DNA from: Rhynchopus euleeides
Taxonomy: Eukaryota; Euglenozoa; Diplonemea; Diplonemida; Diplonemidae
Length of the DNA stretch: 64,000 nt
NCBI GenBank assembly: GCA_963210315.1
Contig: OY723307.1
Location: 930,001-994,000 of the forward strand
Direction of reading: 5' to 3'
Position 1 is the stretch's first letter; each line of letters begins with the position of its first letter. Of the stretch, positions 44,362 to 56,262 are shown piece by piece. Both the position numbers and the translations under genes were made by a program. The notes below the pieces were generated by a model. The model searched no databases, had not been told where the DNA came from, and saw only the letters and a program-made list of their open reading frames with translations.

Positions 44362-47300
44362 ACTTCCCTCCACTCCTCCCACTCCCCTGGTATACCCTGT
44401 AGGGTGCGGCCAAAACACAAAAAAGGGGGCGGGCGGGGGGGGCTACGACGCGTGGGCTGCCCATGGCTGGCAAACCACTTTGTGATGGAGGCGCGGGTTT
44501 TCAACAACGGTTGCAGTTGTTCCACAGCTTGTTCAGCTGAGGTGAACCTCCCAATTAGGGGCGGGTCAGGTCTGTGGAGAGGGAGGAACATCGGGTGTCA
44601 ATAAACCACGCGCAGTGTTCGTCTTCTGCGTGACCGATTTGATGCGGGCTCGCATTTGTGACCCCGTTGTCCTCCAACCCTTGACATGTGAAACCCATCG
44701 ATCGAGGCGTTCACTGCCCTGCTGCATTGGCATGGCTTGATGGCACAAATGGTGTGCCAAAGGGAATTCAAACACCGAGGGGCACTCGTCGGCCACCTTT
44801 AGTTTGCGGAATACCTGCAATTCCTAACCGTGTCATGTGATGATGGGGGCCCTCGCTACGAGTCACTGTGAGTCACGAGTCGTCAGTTGTCAGCCAAACA
44901 TGGCTGACTTCTCACTTTTTCTCACTCAGTCACACTTGGTAGCGAGGGCCCCCGATGTTACTGTTTATTTTTTTTTGGGCTGGCGCTGATCGAGCCATGC
45001 CTAGGCCTGCCCAGCGCTCTCCTCATCACGTCGCATAAAAAAAACAGGGGCGTCCCACAGAAAGTGAAAGATGGTTTTGAACGGTTTTTGGCTGTTTCCC
45101 TGAAGAAGGCCTTTTTCTTCGAACAGAAGAAAACCTGCGCGGTGTGGCGCAATCCTGAAAGAAGGAGAAGAGGCCAAAAAAAACTGAACATCCGTCGATC
45201 GCGAGAACACCAACTTGTGAGCACAGCTCTCAATATAAGAAGGTAGGCCACACTCCCCGACCGGCTTCTCCCGTTTATTCAAGGCTTGCCACTGTTTCTT
45301 CTCTGCTATGCGCACAGAGACTGAACTCTGTGCGGGAGGGGCGGAGGTGAGGGCGAGGGGAAGGAGGCGCGAGCATATGACAACCGCATATGCCCATCAG
45401 CCGAGACATTTGCATTCCATTCGCTTGGCTTGGCAGAAACACCCTGCCAGCAGCTGTAAAAGAAACAGCACCGAACTACTTTTCGTTGAGGCATGCACAA
45501 ACGAAGGGCGGCACACCATTCGGTTGCAGGAAGGGCAGCCTTTCAGGCATCTGCAGCTGATCGCCGTAAGGGTCCATTTTTTGGCTGAAGACAGAATTCT
45601 TCGAACACAGAGCCTCCACCGAGATGTTGGAGGGCTTATTGCCCTTGCTTCTCGAGCCACTCCGATGTGTGATGACGAAGCAGCGTGACATAAGCGCCAT
45701 GCATGCATGCCCTGGTTGTTACCAATTGCGTTTGATGCGCCCAACACATCGGGTATCGTTCCGCCTTCTTTCCCTGATGAAGCCTTCTATAATAACACAG
45801 CCCGGTTCCTCGGGATTTGGCGCCAATCCTGCAGACGCAGAAAGTGCGACCACACCGGCACACAGCTCTTTGCTGCAGCGCCAGGGCAGAAGTCGCATCA
45901 TACCGCCATTTCCCTCATATCTGTTCACACCACTGCCCCATGTTTGAGACACAGCGAAGGCTATCCCTGTTTTTTTTGCTGCTGACAAGGGTGAGGAGAT
46001 ACGTCAGATGGGCCATTCTGCACCGTGTCGAACCGTGTCACTTCACCCACCACATGGCTGTGGGCACTTCTCTGCTCCTCTTGGTTCGAGAGAAGGGGGT
46101 TCTTCCCCGTTGGGGGGTGACGCTTTGTGCCCACATAAAAAAAAGGCAAAAAGGCTGCTGGATGTGTGCTGGAAAGAGACTAAAAAGGTTACCAAATCAT
46201 AACCCCCCCCCCCACTCCCACTCACCCACTTATCCATAATAGCGTTCCTGGTTTGAAGGTTTTTTTTTGCATTTTTCTGGCGGCAAAACAACACCAGCCA
46301 GAGCGACAATCCGTTGCATCAGATGGAAAGTTGCTTTACTATTTTTGTGAGAGAGACATGGGGCCTTTCTGTAGGCGGGTGGGGGGAGGGATCTGCTGTT
46401 GTCGATGGTGTTGTTGTTGTTTTTTTTTTGATTTTCAATGTTCTTCATTTCTTATTATTGCAGTTGGGAGAGGTGGCGGTGTTTGTTCTGTTCTTCGCGC
46501 ACAGGGGTATGGGGGGCGGGGGGGCGCGGGGGGACATGGGGTGAGTTATGTAGCGCATGAGAGTTGAGGTAGAGCGCAAAACTTGAGTTCGGCGAAAAAC
46601 GGTTCCGTGTGAAAAGTGAGCTGTAGTTTGCTTCACACGGCGTGTTGGGAGGGGTGTTTTTTTTGTTGCTGCTGGCCAGTTTTTTACTTTCACTTTTACA
46701 ACGGGAATGAAGAGTCTGGGTGGGGGGGGGGGGGGGGGGGGAAACCCGCTCACACTTGGGTAGGTGCGCGCCAGAGAAGGAAAAAAACGAAAGACATCAA
46801 AAACTTCTACTTTTGTTTGCATTTTTATCCACTGCTGGGTGTTTGGCGAAACCGCATTCGCCACACACACCCAGCAGCACATTCTCGAGACGCAACCTCT
46901 CTCTCGGGGATTCTCAGTGCCAGCCTGCTCCCCTTGCCTGTGCCGAGAAACTGTTATTCTGCAAGAAACAGCCGGATGTCCACCTAGGCACCCCTTGAGA
47001 TTTGAAAATGGCTTTTTAAAATGAACCCTGGGGGAGGGGCTCTTGGTAACCACCTCGCTTGATGGTATATTTTTTTGGGGGGGAGACGGACCGCCTCACT
47101 TGAATCGGGAGAGTAGTTCGGAGGGTGTGCATATAACGTCAGATGTTCGCCGGGTGCACACACACACACACCCCACCCCACCCCCCTCTGTCCTTCAGCC
47201 CTGCTCGCCCCCCCCCCCCCCCATTTGCTTTTGTTTGCTTTTTGCTGCCCCCCCACCCGACATCGCATATCACGACAATCGTACAATGAAGTAACGCCAG

Positions 47301-47596
47301 GGCAGAGCAGCCGCTCTGTCCCGATGTCCCCCACACACACCCCCCCCCCCCCAAACCTCCCAATGGCGCAGGAGCTCCCCCTCTCGTGCCCCACTCCGCC
47401 ATCGCCTGCATATTGCCCCCAACACCTTTCTTGCCCTCTCGAAAAATGACGTGCGGTTGAAAGAACAGCCCATTCGGGAGGGGTTTACACAGCAGCCCCC
47501 CGACGGCAGACACACAACGCAACAAAACCCACCGCCCACCTCTGCCTCCTCCTCCTCGGCTTCTGCCTTCCCTTCGACGCCGTCCCCCCCCCCCCC
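42973..47596. other. Intergenic, homopolymer-rich
   Basis: No supported gene in these 4.6 kb. Long G runs (43277-43295, 44086, 46720-46741), C runs (43977, 47207-47222), a GA microsatellite (44332-44350) and T runs are spread throughout. The second copy of the 109-bp element (44845-44953) and a diverged piece of the dispersed repeat (about 45437-45500) are the only structured items. Confidence 0.5.
44845..44953. mobile_element. 109-bp inverted-repeat element (MITE), copy 2
   Basis: The ends are GGGGGCCCTCGCTACGAGT and ACTTGGTAGCGAGGGCCCCC, flanked by a 3-bp direct duplication GAT. It has the same length as copy 1, and the right half is almost identical, including CTCACTTTTTCTCACTCAGT. The agreement of length, ends and duplication size in both copies supports transposition rather than chance. 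Confidence 0.85.
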
Positions 47597-49123
47597 TAGG
47601 GGGGGTCATAAGCCCGTACAAAACCACATTTTTCAACATACCATCAGAACCGCCCTAATACCTGATCTGACCCGAAAATCCGACCCATACCCCCCCGGAA
47701 ACCGTCTGGAGCCCACTTGTGACACCTGATGCGCACTTTTGTGATGATTTTTTGGGGTCCTAAAAAATGTACCTCAGTTTCGTACCTTGCCTTTGTACCT
47801 GAACCACTCCCGACCGCAGTATTTCGTTCTTTGCAAGGAAAGGGTATCACTACGCTCACCCAGCACGCCGAGCAACACATGCCGTGTGCCTAGGGCCTCG
47901 CAGAGGTGTCAGATGCTGCTGCAGAGGGGTACCTTGCTCGAAAGACGCTCGCCAAACGGGAGATGTGCGGGGTCCCGGCAGAGAGCGTTGTGGCAGACCT
48001 GCGTCAGAAGAAAACGGCACACGACATCCGTGAGGCGACATTATTTCGGGCGCTCCGTCGGGCTGGGTACATAGGAGAGCGAGTGGGACGTGGTGACGAC
48101 AGATATATGCAGTGGTGCATCAACTGCACGCACGTGCGAAAAGCGGCGTTCCTTGCTGGCCAAGAAAGATGTCACCTGCACTCCTACTCCTCCCACTCCT
48201 CCTGCTCCTACCCCTACACCAACTGATGTGGGCAGTGAGTGATGGCAGCTCCAGAGCAGCAGATGATCTAGGAAGCGATGAGCGGGTCAGCCGGGCAGAC
48301 TACCCCAGTCCGTACCGGAAGTACGAAGCGTTGCGGGCCCGCCACCACCGCCTCCAGGAGAGGACCCGAGGATTAAGAGTAGGGTTGTACAACGCCAGGG
48401 GAGAGTATTCCCCTGGCGTTGAGACATCCCTGACGATCTTGCGGTCGCACTGTGGGGGTTGAGTCGGCAGGCAGATGCCTATCCAATGACTTTGTTGAGT
48501 CCTCACATGGTACACTCTCATGCGTGCTGTTGAGACTGCGTGGTGTGCATATCCTGCGGGGGGCGCAAATTACACAGCACAAACATAATCATTTCGACTC
48601 TCAGGTCGTCCAATATCCCAATCGTGCCTTCACAGGCTGAGATCGACGAAGCAAAGACACATCTGCAACGCTGCCTAATGCCGATGCAGCCTCGCAGGCG
48701 TACGAAGTACTCACAATGACCCATCTGCGATCGAAGTACTACACCCAGAAGGTGGCTGAACTCATTCAGCTGGCGCAACAACACAACATTCCCACTAATC
48801 AGGTACAAGAAAGACCTTGCCGAGGCACTGGGGAGGCAACATCGTGCCACCTGAGCCGGAACCACCGCAGAAAAGGCAAAGAACGAAATATTGCGGTCGG
48901 GAGTGGTTCAGGTACAAAGGCAAGGTACGAAACTGAGGTACATTTTTTAGGACCCCAAAAAATCATCACAAAAGTGCGCATCAGGTGTCACAAGTGGGCT
49001 CCAGACGGTTTCCGGGGGGGTATGGGTCGGATTTTCGGGTCAGACCAGGTATTAGGGCGGTTCTGATGGTATGTTGAAATTTTTGGTATTTGTACGTTTT
49101 TAGGGGGGCTTATGACCCCCCCT
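47597..49123. mobile_element. 1.5-kb long-TIR element inserted in a poly-C tract
   Basis: The arms at 47597-47838 and about 48874-49123 are near-perfect inverted copies over about 200 bp, beginning TAGGGGGGGTCATAAGCCC at both ends, with a small indel near the tips. Poly-C runs flank both sides, as expected if a C tract was duplicated on insertion. The 1.0-kb core contains short plus-strand frames (47906-48226; 48112-48462) without recognisable domains and a perfect 12-bp-stem hairpin at 48391-48420. Mutator-like and foldback elements have such long arms; no transposase was recognised, so class is open. Confidence 0.75.
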
Positions 49124-50122
49124 ACCCCCCCCCCTCCCCCCGACCTCCCGTTGTGGGGAGGGGAGAGGGGCTGGGAAGAGTGGGTCGGTGGGTGGGTGGG
49201 TGGGTCTGCGAATATATGCTGACAGGCTGCCATGCACAGCCCCCAGGGCTTGTGTCACTCTAGAAGGCAACATGACAAGGCAGGTGCAGCGATGCATGGT
49301 GGGTATGGCTGGATTGGCGCAGAGAGGGCAGCCAATTTGTCCTGCTGCCAGGGGGAGGAAGAGAGGGGAGAAGGGTGGGTGGGGGGGGGGGGGGGGGGGA
49401 GGGGTGTCGATCGGGTCTTCACACGGCTTCAACGCAGATGGCGAAAAACAGAATGCAGACAATATGTAAAAGGGAAGAAAAAGGGCCCCGACCACCCACA
49501 GATAGGCGCACGCCTGTGTTAGCTTAAAAAGGGGGGAAGACAAAGAGAACGCACAATAAAAAACACTGGTGGTGGGGGGGTGGTGGCGAGGATTCGTAAT
49601 GTGTGCCTTATTCTTTGGGATCAGCGCAGCTCTTCAGCCTCTCTTGCGGGCTGTGCGAGCCTCGCCTGCGTGCGCCTGTCATGTTGTTCTGACTGGCCAA
49701 AACCTGGCCCCCAGGAAAAAAACCACACGACAAGCCTGAACTGCCCCAAAAGCATCTCCTTCCTGCAAGCCCTGCTGGATCTCAGAAAACCGCAGTGCAT
49801 GCAGACAGAGACAAAGACACACCAATCTCACTACGAGTTTCCATCAACGCAAAGACAGAATGGGGTAAAGGGGTCAGATAGCTCCACGCACCTGGCCCCC
49901 TTGGCACTGCTGTGGCACTGGATGTGGCACATGCAGTGCAGCGTGGTCGCATTGGGGGGGAATAAAGACACAGACACCGCTTGCACACCACCTTTCGGAA
50001 ATCGCCATCATTGGTGTGATCCAAGGCAACAAAACTGTGCGGAAGACTGGCGCAGCTGTTGGGCATGGAACAGAGGGGCGAAGGCACGCATATCATCGAG
50101 GTATCTTTTTTGCTCTGAAGGC
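49124..50122. other. Intergenic, nothing recognised
   Basis: This stretch contains GGGT-rich repeats (49187-49205) and a G run at 49381-49400. No gene-like pattern was found on either strand. Confidence 0.45.
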
Positions 50123-51258
50123 ATACATAGGGCGTTATTGCGTTATCGTTATTGTTATAACGCGTTATTCGCGTTATTTTTTTGACGTAGAAACGGGCAG
50201 CATCTAATTCTGTGTCAGACCAGAAAATCCGACCCCTACCCCTCGGGGATGAATTTCTAGCACGTAATCACGTACTTGGGGGCTAACCTGTGGGTCGCAA
50301 AATTATTTTTGAATTTTGAATCCCAATAACGCGTTATCGAAACGTTATTTTGAGATTTCTGCGCGTTATCGGATGAGTTCGGGCAACAAAGTCGCGTTAC
50401 CGGGTGAAGAAAACCCCAGAAAATCCCCTGGGATTTTTTCCCCCCATAATAACGCACGGAGATAGCGATTTTTGTGCATTTTTTGAGAAAAATCGTCTTT
50501 TTTGCCCTTCCCAAGGGAATTTAGGTGGAATCACCATATTTTTTCGTGTATTCGTGCGGTATCAGCCCTTTTTCGGGCAACAAAGTGGTGGTAACTGGTG
50601 AAGAACACCCCAAATTATCCCTGGGGATTATTTGGGGGCATAATAACGCACCTACATGGCGATTTTCGTCCAAACAAGTCGTTTTTTTGGCCCTTCCAAG
50701 GCTGTGGAAACCCGTTATTTTTGGTGTGTTCGTAATATTACCATCTCTTTGGGCAACGAATGAGGAGTGTCTGCTGAAGAGCACCCCACAGTACTCTCCT
50801 GGGAGGTGTGCCTCCAAATAACGCACCGACATGGCGAGTTACACACACACACTGACAAACCCACTTGCCTGGTGAAGGTGTGTGGAGCACGGTTGGCTGA
50901 GCTGATGGATAGTTTCCGCGCGAAGGTCGTGTGCGTAAAAAATTCCCGTCGATGCCGTATTTCAACATTTTCACACACAACAAGAACCTTGTTATGCTGA
51001 ACAAGATAGTTGACAGCGCTTTCGGTGGCAAAACACAATCTACCTTGCCTTGTTGCTCAAACTGTGCGCACAGGGCCCGGATCCGAATTTTTGGCCAAAT
51101 CTGGCTCTCTGGGTGTGCATGTGTCCCAAAAATGTGTTTCCGGACACAGTAGTGATGGTGTGCTAAAATTTCGAGCACAGCACAGAACAAAAACGGGGCA
51201 CTGGGATACCCTCCCGAAAAAAAATCGAAAAGGGATCCCCTGCCGAACTCACCAATAA

Positions 51259-51560
51259 TAACGCGTTATAACGCGTTATTTCCGTTATAACGCGTTATAA
51301 CGCGTTATACCACGTTATAACGCGTTATAACGGAAATAACGCGATATAACGCGTTATTAACGCGTTATAACGTGGTATAACGCGCCCAAATAACGCGTTA
51401 TTTGACGAATAACGTTATCGGTATCGTTATTTTCGTTAATAACGTTACCGATACCGTTATGAATGATATAACTTCGGATAACGTTATCGCTAACGTTATT
51501 AACGTTCCTAACGTTATAGATAACGTTAGTAACGTTACTAACGTTTTCAATACAGTGCCG
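51259..51560. repeat. Palindromic satellite of TTATAACGCGTTATAA words
   Basis: There are dozens of overlapping copies of the self-complementary words AACGCGTT, TTATAACGCG and, further right, GATAACGTTATC and TAACGTTA. The first 150 bp also form an inverted repeat of their own. It lies inside the 2.6-kb TIR element and resembles its terminal sequence. Confidence 0.85.
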
Positions 51561-52293
51561 CAGAAAAGTTTCGAACGAACAAAAGTTTTAAAATTCTCCG
51601 TTCGAAAGTTTTTTCGTCTCAAAACTTTTGTTTTGTTTTAAAAGTTATCTATCCTGCATCATGGGAGTTTCCTAGAGGTGTGTGGGATGATGTGCCACAT
51701 GTGCAACACTCCAGCGCTGTGAACAGGCAGTCTTTGGGTCAGGCGGGTGTCAGCATCCTTCAACCTCACTCAGGTTACTCCTATCTGTCCCCTATCGCCA
51801 GGTTTACTGCGAGTTGCCAAAAGCGGATGAGTTTGCGGATCGCAGGCAGAGAGGCCAGAAGAGGAATGTCCAACCTCAACAGGGTCGTTATCCCCAGTCG
51901 AGTGGTTTCCGCAACCGAGCGGTCCATCCCTCCAAACCACACGACATGGGGGCCTTTTCGGGTCCACTGGATGCTGCTGACATCGCAAATAGAATGACCT
52001 CGACCTGTCCAGTCCTGTCAAGAAGTATTTTTAGTATCTCTCTTGTCAAGAAATCTTTGTCCGAAAACACTTCGGAGAAAGATCCTTGACTTTGAAACAA
52101 AGTATTGAACAAAAGAATGTTTTAAAATTTTTCGCGAAGCGCGATTTTCGTCTTATAACTTAAAATTATCTTAAAATTTATCGTGTTCGAAACTTTTCTG
52201 TGGCACTGTAACGTCATAACAACCGATAACGCGATAAAAAATGCGTTATTATTTTTCGATAACAAAAATAACGCGTTACGAGGCGTTATTTTC

Positions 52294-52645
52294 GTTACTG
52301 GGGGGGGGCAAATACAAGCATACATGCTAATACAAGCATATTATGAAAATCCGGATTTAAATAAAATTTTCAGGCTAATAGAAGCATATATGCTTCTATT
52401 AGCCTGGTAGAAAATATTGGGTATTTTTGGGGTTTTTGGGGGGTTTCCACCACAAGATATCAATTTTTTCTACCAGGCTAATACAAGCATGTATGCTTGT
52501 ATTAGCCTGGTCAACAAAAATTGGGTTTTTAGTATGCTTGTATTCGCAGTATAGCCATTTATAATTTTTCCAGAAAGCCCCGCATTATGCGAGCTGGCAC
52601 GCTTAATACAAGCATATATGCTTGTATTTGCCCCCCCCCAGTAAT
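52294..52645. mobile_element. 0.35-kb palindromic element nested in the 2.6-kb element
   Basis: The ends are TTACTGGGGGGGGGCAAATA and the inverted partner TATTTGCCCCCCCCCAGTAA. Between them are repeated palindromes built on CTAATACAAGCAT / ATGCTTGTATTAG at about 52371-52405, 52474-52511 and 52600-52628. The sequence is non-coding and AT-rich. Its location inside another repeat suggests a later insertion. Confidence 0.75.
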
Positions 52646-52708
52646 GTTATTCCGCCCAAAATAACGCGTTATAACAATAACGCTAACGCAATAACGCCCC
52701 ATGTATGT

Positions 52709-53574
52709 GAAGGGGTGTGGCAAAAAAAGGGGTGAACCTGCTGATTTGTTTTATCAAAATTAGGTTTGTTGTGGGTGCGGTTTGCTGTAACAAGTCACAA
52801 AGGCCATGGGAGGGATTTTCATGGTTATTTTTTTCTTCGACATCTCCGCCAGTGAAAAGACGGGCATGCCTGAGGTAGTACGGCCACCCTCCCAACTCCA
52901 ATGCGGTGCACAAATTCACAAAATTCGGGTGAAGGGAGCGGGGAAAGGCCGGGGGCGGTTGGGGAAGCGGAGGGCAGCGCCATTGCCCCCCCCCCCCCCC
53001 CAACCCCCCCACCTCTTTGCATTCCTGAGTATTGCCCCGAGAGTGGCTGGACGCAGAAAGGAAGAGAGGCGGGGAGGGGAAGGGATAATGGCCCAGCCCC
53101 TCCCCCGCCCCGCCCCCAACCCACCCATTTTAGTTAGAAACCAGAAAACAGAACGGCAGATCGCGGTGAGAGGGTGTAGGATGCAGACTGCCCGTGACTA
53201 GCATAATATGCCTTGCAAAAGCAGAGCATCCCCCCCCTCATTGGTGCCACGGTATTTATTTGTTTTGGCCGGATTTCCCTCCCGGTATTGATTCGCAGAT
53301 GGAGGGGGGGGGGTTTTTTTTTCAAGTCTAGGCAAAAAGCTTTTGAGATATTTTTCCCGATTTTTTTTTGCACAAAGCTCATGCATGCAGTGTCTCTTCA
53401 GAGAATTGCCCCCTTCGAGACCGGGGGGGGGGGGGTCTGGGATAGGTGGGGAAGAACTGCACAGCGCGAGTTCGTGACCTGTGTGGGGGGGAAGGGGGGT
53501 GGGGGGCATGAGTTACATCCGCGCATGCGCTGGTCACACAGTCTTCTTTGCTAGAGACTAAAGGAGTTAACACA
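52709..53574. other. Intergenic, nothing recognised
   Basis: C and G homopolymers are found at 52986-53000 and 53425-53436. No supported gene. Confidence 0.45.
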
Positions 53575-54264
53575 CACGGTGGGATCTTGTAAATTTTACA
53601 TGTATAACTACAAGTATATACATGTATTATACATGTATAATACTTGCATGTCAACTATTATACATGCATAATACATGTATATGCCTGAAATATACATGTA
53701 AAATACATGTATATCAAGTAAAAATACAAGTATAATACTTGCATGTCAACTATTATACTTGTATTTTTACTTGATATACATGTATTTTACATGTATATTT
53801 CAGGCATTTACATGTATTTTACATGTATAATACTTGTCATGCAAGTATTATACATGTAAAATACTTGCATGACAAGTAAAATACATGTATAATACTTGCA
53901 TGACAAGTAAAATACTTGCATGCAAGTAAAATACATGTATTTTACTTGCATGCAAGTATTTTACTTGTCATGCAAGTATTTTACATGTATAATACTTGCA
54001 TGACAAGTATTATACATGTAAAATACATGTAAATGCCTGAAATATACATGTAAAATACATGTATATCAAGTAAAAATACAAGTATAATAGTTGACATGCA
54101 AGTATTATACTTGTATTTTTACTTGATATACATGTATTTTACATGTATATTTCAGGCATATACATGTATTATACATGTATAATAGTTGACATGCAAGTAT
54201 TATACATGTATAATACATGTATATATTGTATTTATACATGTAAAATTTACAAGATCCCACCGTG
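53575..54264. repeat. 0.69-kb compound palindrome of TACATGTA/CTTGCATG words
   Basis: It starts CACGGTGGGATCTTGTAAAT and ends with the inverted partner AAATTTACAAGATCCCACCGTG (shared 14 bp plus the following AT-rich bases). The whole is an imperfect palindrome with a centre near 53920-53936. Each half contains a smaller palindrome bounded by GCCTGAAATATACATG and its complement (about 53681-53807 and 54033-54159). It is made almost only of 8-10-bp self-complementary words such as TACATGTA, ACTTGCATG and TACAAGTA. It could fold into a large cruciform; it is non-coding. Confidence 0.85.
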
Positions 54265-56262
54265 CAAGAAAAGGGAGAGAGGGGGGGGGGGGGCAGCGGT
54301 CTCGCTGGGTTCGGCCTCCAAACTTTATTAGGTATGGCAGCTGCCACACCACATGGTTCTGTGAAAAAAAGGGGAAGGTGCGCCCTCCGCGCCACCCCTT
54401 CCTCGAGATGCACAATCGCATAGGTGCAACCGTGCAAGAGTGTCACATGCCACAGGGGGTCTGGGGGGCGGAGCCCCCCAGCCGCCGGAGGCCACGGTAG
54501 TGAACAGTGAACCGGGTGAGTCGGGCCGCGTTTGAGTGTGGCCGGGACACCATCGATGTGACAAAATGTCGCGCAAGGACATGTCACAGGGGGTCTGGGG
54601 GGCGGAGCCCCCCAGCCGCCGCAGGCCACGGTAGTGAACAGCTCTTGTGGGCGGAAGGGCGAGTGGAAGGGCAACTTTTTTTCTAGGTTTCGACTCACGA
54701 AACCTAGAAAACCCTAGAAAAAAGGTTGCTCCTCCCAAATCTGGGATTGGGCACCCACGTTAGTGACACCCCTGAAATTGGGCAGTGAAAATACCCCCCC
54801 AAAAAAATAATCCAGGTATGGCAGCCGGTATGGCGCTGCCATACCAAGAAAAATCCAGAATTTTATTAGGTATGGCCGATGCCATACCAGCCAGACCTGG
54901 CACGAGACCACTGGGGGGGGGGTACGAACTCAAATAAGATGCAGCACAGAAAAGAGCACGGGAAGGTGCGCACAGGACACCCCTTCCGGTCCACAACGAG
55001 AAACGTAAAAAACCGCAAGGCAACAGGAGGTAGGGATCGTGAAACAGGGCGGGGTGCCCCGAGACACATAAACTGTGGCAAAGCAAACTGAGAGGCTGGA
55101 CGCACTATTGGGGGGTGGTGAGGGGGAGGGGGGCTGGGGCAGTGACGTAGGGAGAGAAGATCGTGAAAAGGCAAAAGACCCGACGGAGTTGGCCGCTTTC
55201 ACCTTCACCCTCCAACTCACCTCACGTCACCTCACCCACCCTCTTTTTTTTGGATTTGGCTTTGTTTTGTTTGTGCATACGAACGAACACCACTTGGGGG
55301 TGGGGGTGGGGAAACCGCCAGCAACGATGGTGGTGGTGGGGAGAGGGGGCAATTCAGGGGGGTAAAAAACGCAGCGAGTCATTTCGTGTTGGTTGTGGGG
55401 GGCGGGGGGAAGGTTGGAGAGGGGGCGGGGGGTGCGCTATTGGGTACACATCCTTTTTCTTCCTCGCTCCGGTATTGTCACAGTGCGCGAACCACATAAA
55501 CGCAAAGCGGTGGGGGGGGGGGGGGGGGGGGGGGCGGGGGTTGCTTGTCACCCACTCAGTCTTGAATCTGCCATGTCGGGGCTGCAAGCTGACGGCATGT
55601 TCCCGAACCTCAGGGTGAATCCACGAGCCACTCATGAGGACAGCGGCAGTGTGTGACTAACGAAATACAGCCCCATTGCCGGGCATTGCCGTCTGTGACG
55701 CTGCGAAACATGTTGTCACGTTTTTTTTATTGGCTCGAAATTGCATCATCGGGCGACACTTTGTCGCCCTGCCCATGCCATGCCCTGCCAAAAAAATCGT
55801 ATTCTGTCGGTGCCGGCAATTGCAAGCTACGCAAGCCAGGCTGCTGTGCACACCTGTTCTGCCGCATTCTTTTTTGACACCCAGATTCCACTTTCGCAGA
55901 AAAGAGGCACCTCGCATTTTTCTTTGCTAATTGGGAGACCCACCGCGTACTTTCCTTACTTCATTCCTTCCTATCGACTGAACATTCTGTTTTTTTCTGG
56001 GTTCTTGGCGTATCCATAGTCTCAGTACTTGGCACAGTCATCATCATAAGTTTCATGATAGAAAGCTAGAGAGCGATGAGGTTGAGCGCAGAGTGCGGTA
56101 TGCGGGGTTGGTCAGACACTGTTGCTCGCAACAGAATATTCCGGCTGGCATGTGGGGTTCGGGCTAGCTCGTTCTATAGCACGACACGCCACACGCTCGG
56201 AGCAGCCAACCCGCATTTGTGATCGGCCTGCCACACCACACTTGCGCAGACGAGATGACGCA
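54265..56262. other. Intergenic
   Basis: No supported gene. It holds the inverted copy of the paired hairpin repeat (54446-54640), a TCTAGGTTTCG/CGAAACCTAGA hairpin at about 54676-54705, inverted GGTATGGC/GCCATACC words at 54330-54352 and 54816-54887, and a G run of more than 20 bases at 55512-55534. Confidence 0.5.
54446..54640 (-). repeat. Paired GC-hairpin repeat, inverted copy
   Basis: Two cores in minus orientation (about 54446-54505 and 54582-54640), each with GGGGGGCGGAGCCCCCC and GGCCACGGTAGTGAACA. The spacer is shorter than in the plus-strand copies and different in sequence. Confidence 0.8.

Larger units (their letters stand above)
50123..52708. mobile_element. 2.6-kb TIR element of GTTATAACGCG-rich sequence
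   Basis: The left end (50123-50169) and the right end (52659-52708) are inverted copies: CATACAT, then GGGCGTTATTGCGTTA, then CGTTATTGTTATAACGCG, with two mismatches over about 40 bp. The inside is AT-richer than its surroundings, with a tandem repeat of roughly 180 bp in three copies (about 50345-50540, 50560-50740, 50745-50840), a palindromic AACGTTAT satellite (51259-51560) and another foldback element nested at 52294-52645. No transposase was recognised in the 51560-52290 part or elsewhere. Confidence 0.7.

Noticed and set aside
48168-48462. Small secreted protein beginning MSPALLLLPLLLLLP
   Set aside because: The Leu run comes from a CTC/CTG-rich stretch within the 1.5-kb TIR element; no homologue recognised and no supporting splice signals.
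53575-54264. CRISPR array
   Set aside because: The repeats are self-complementary words without unique spacers, in a eukaryotic context.
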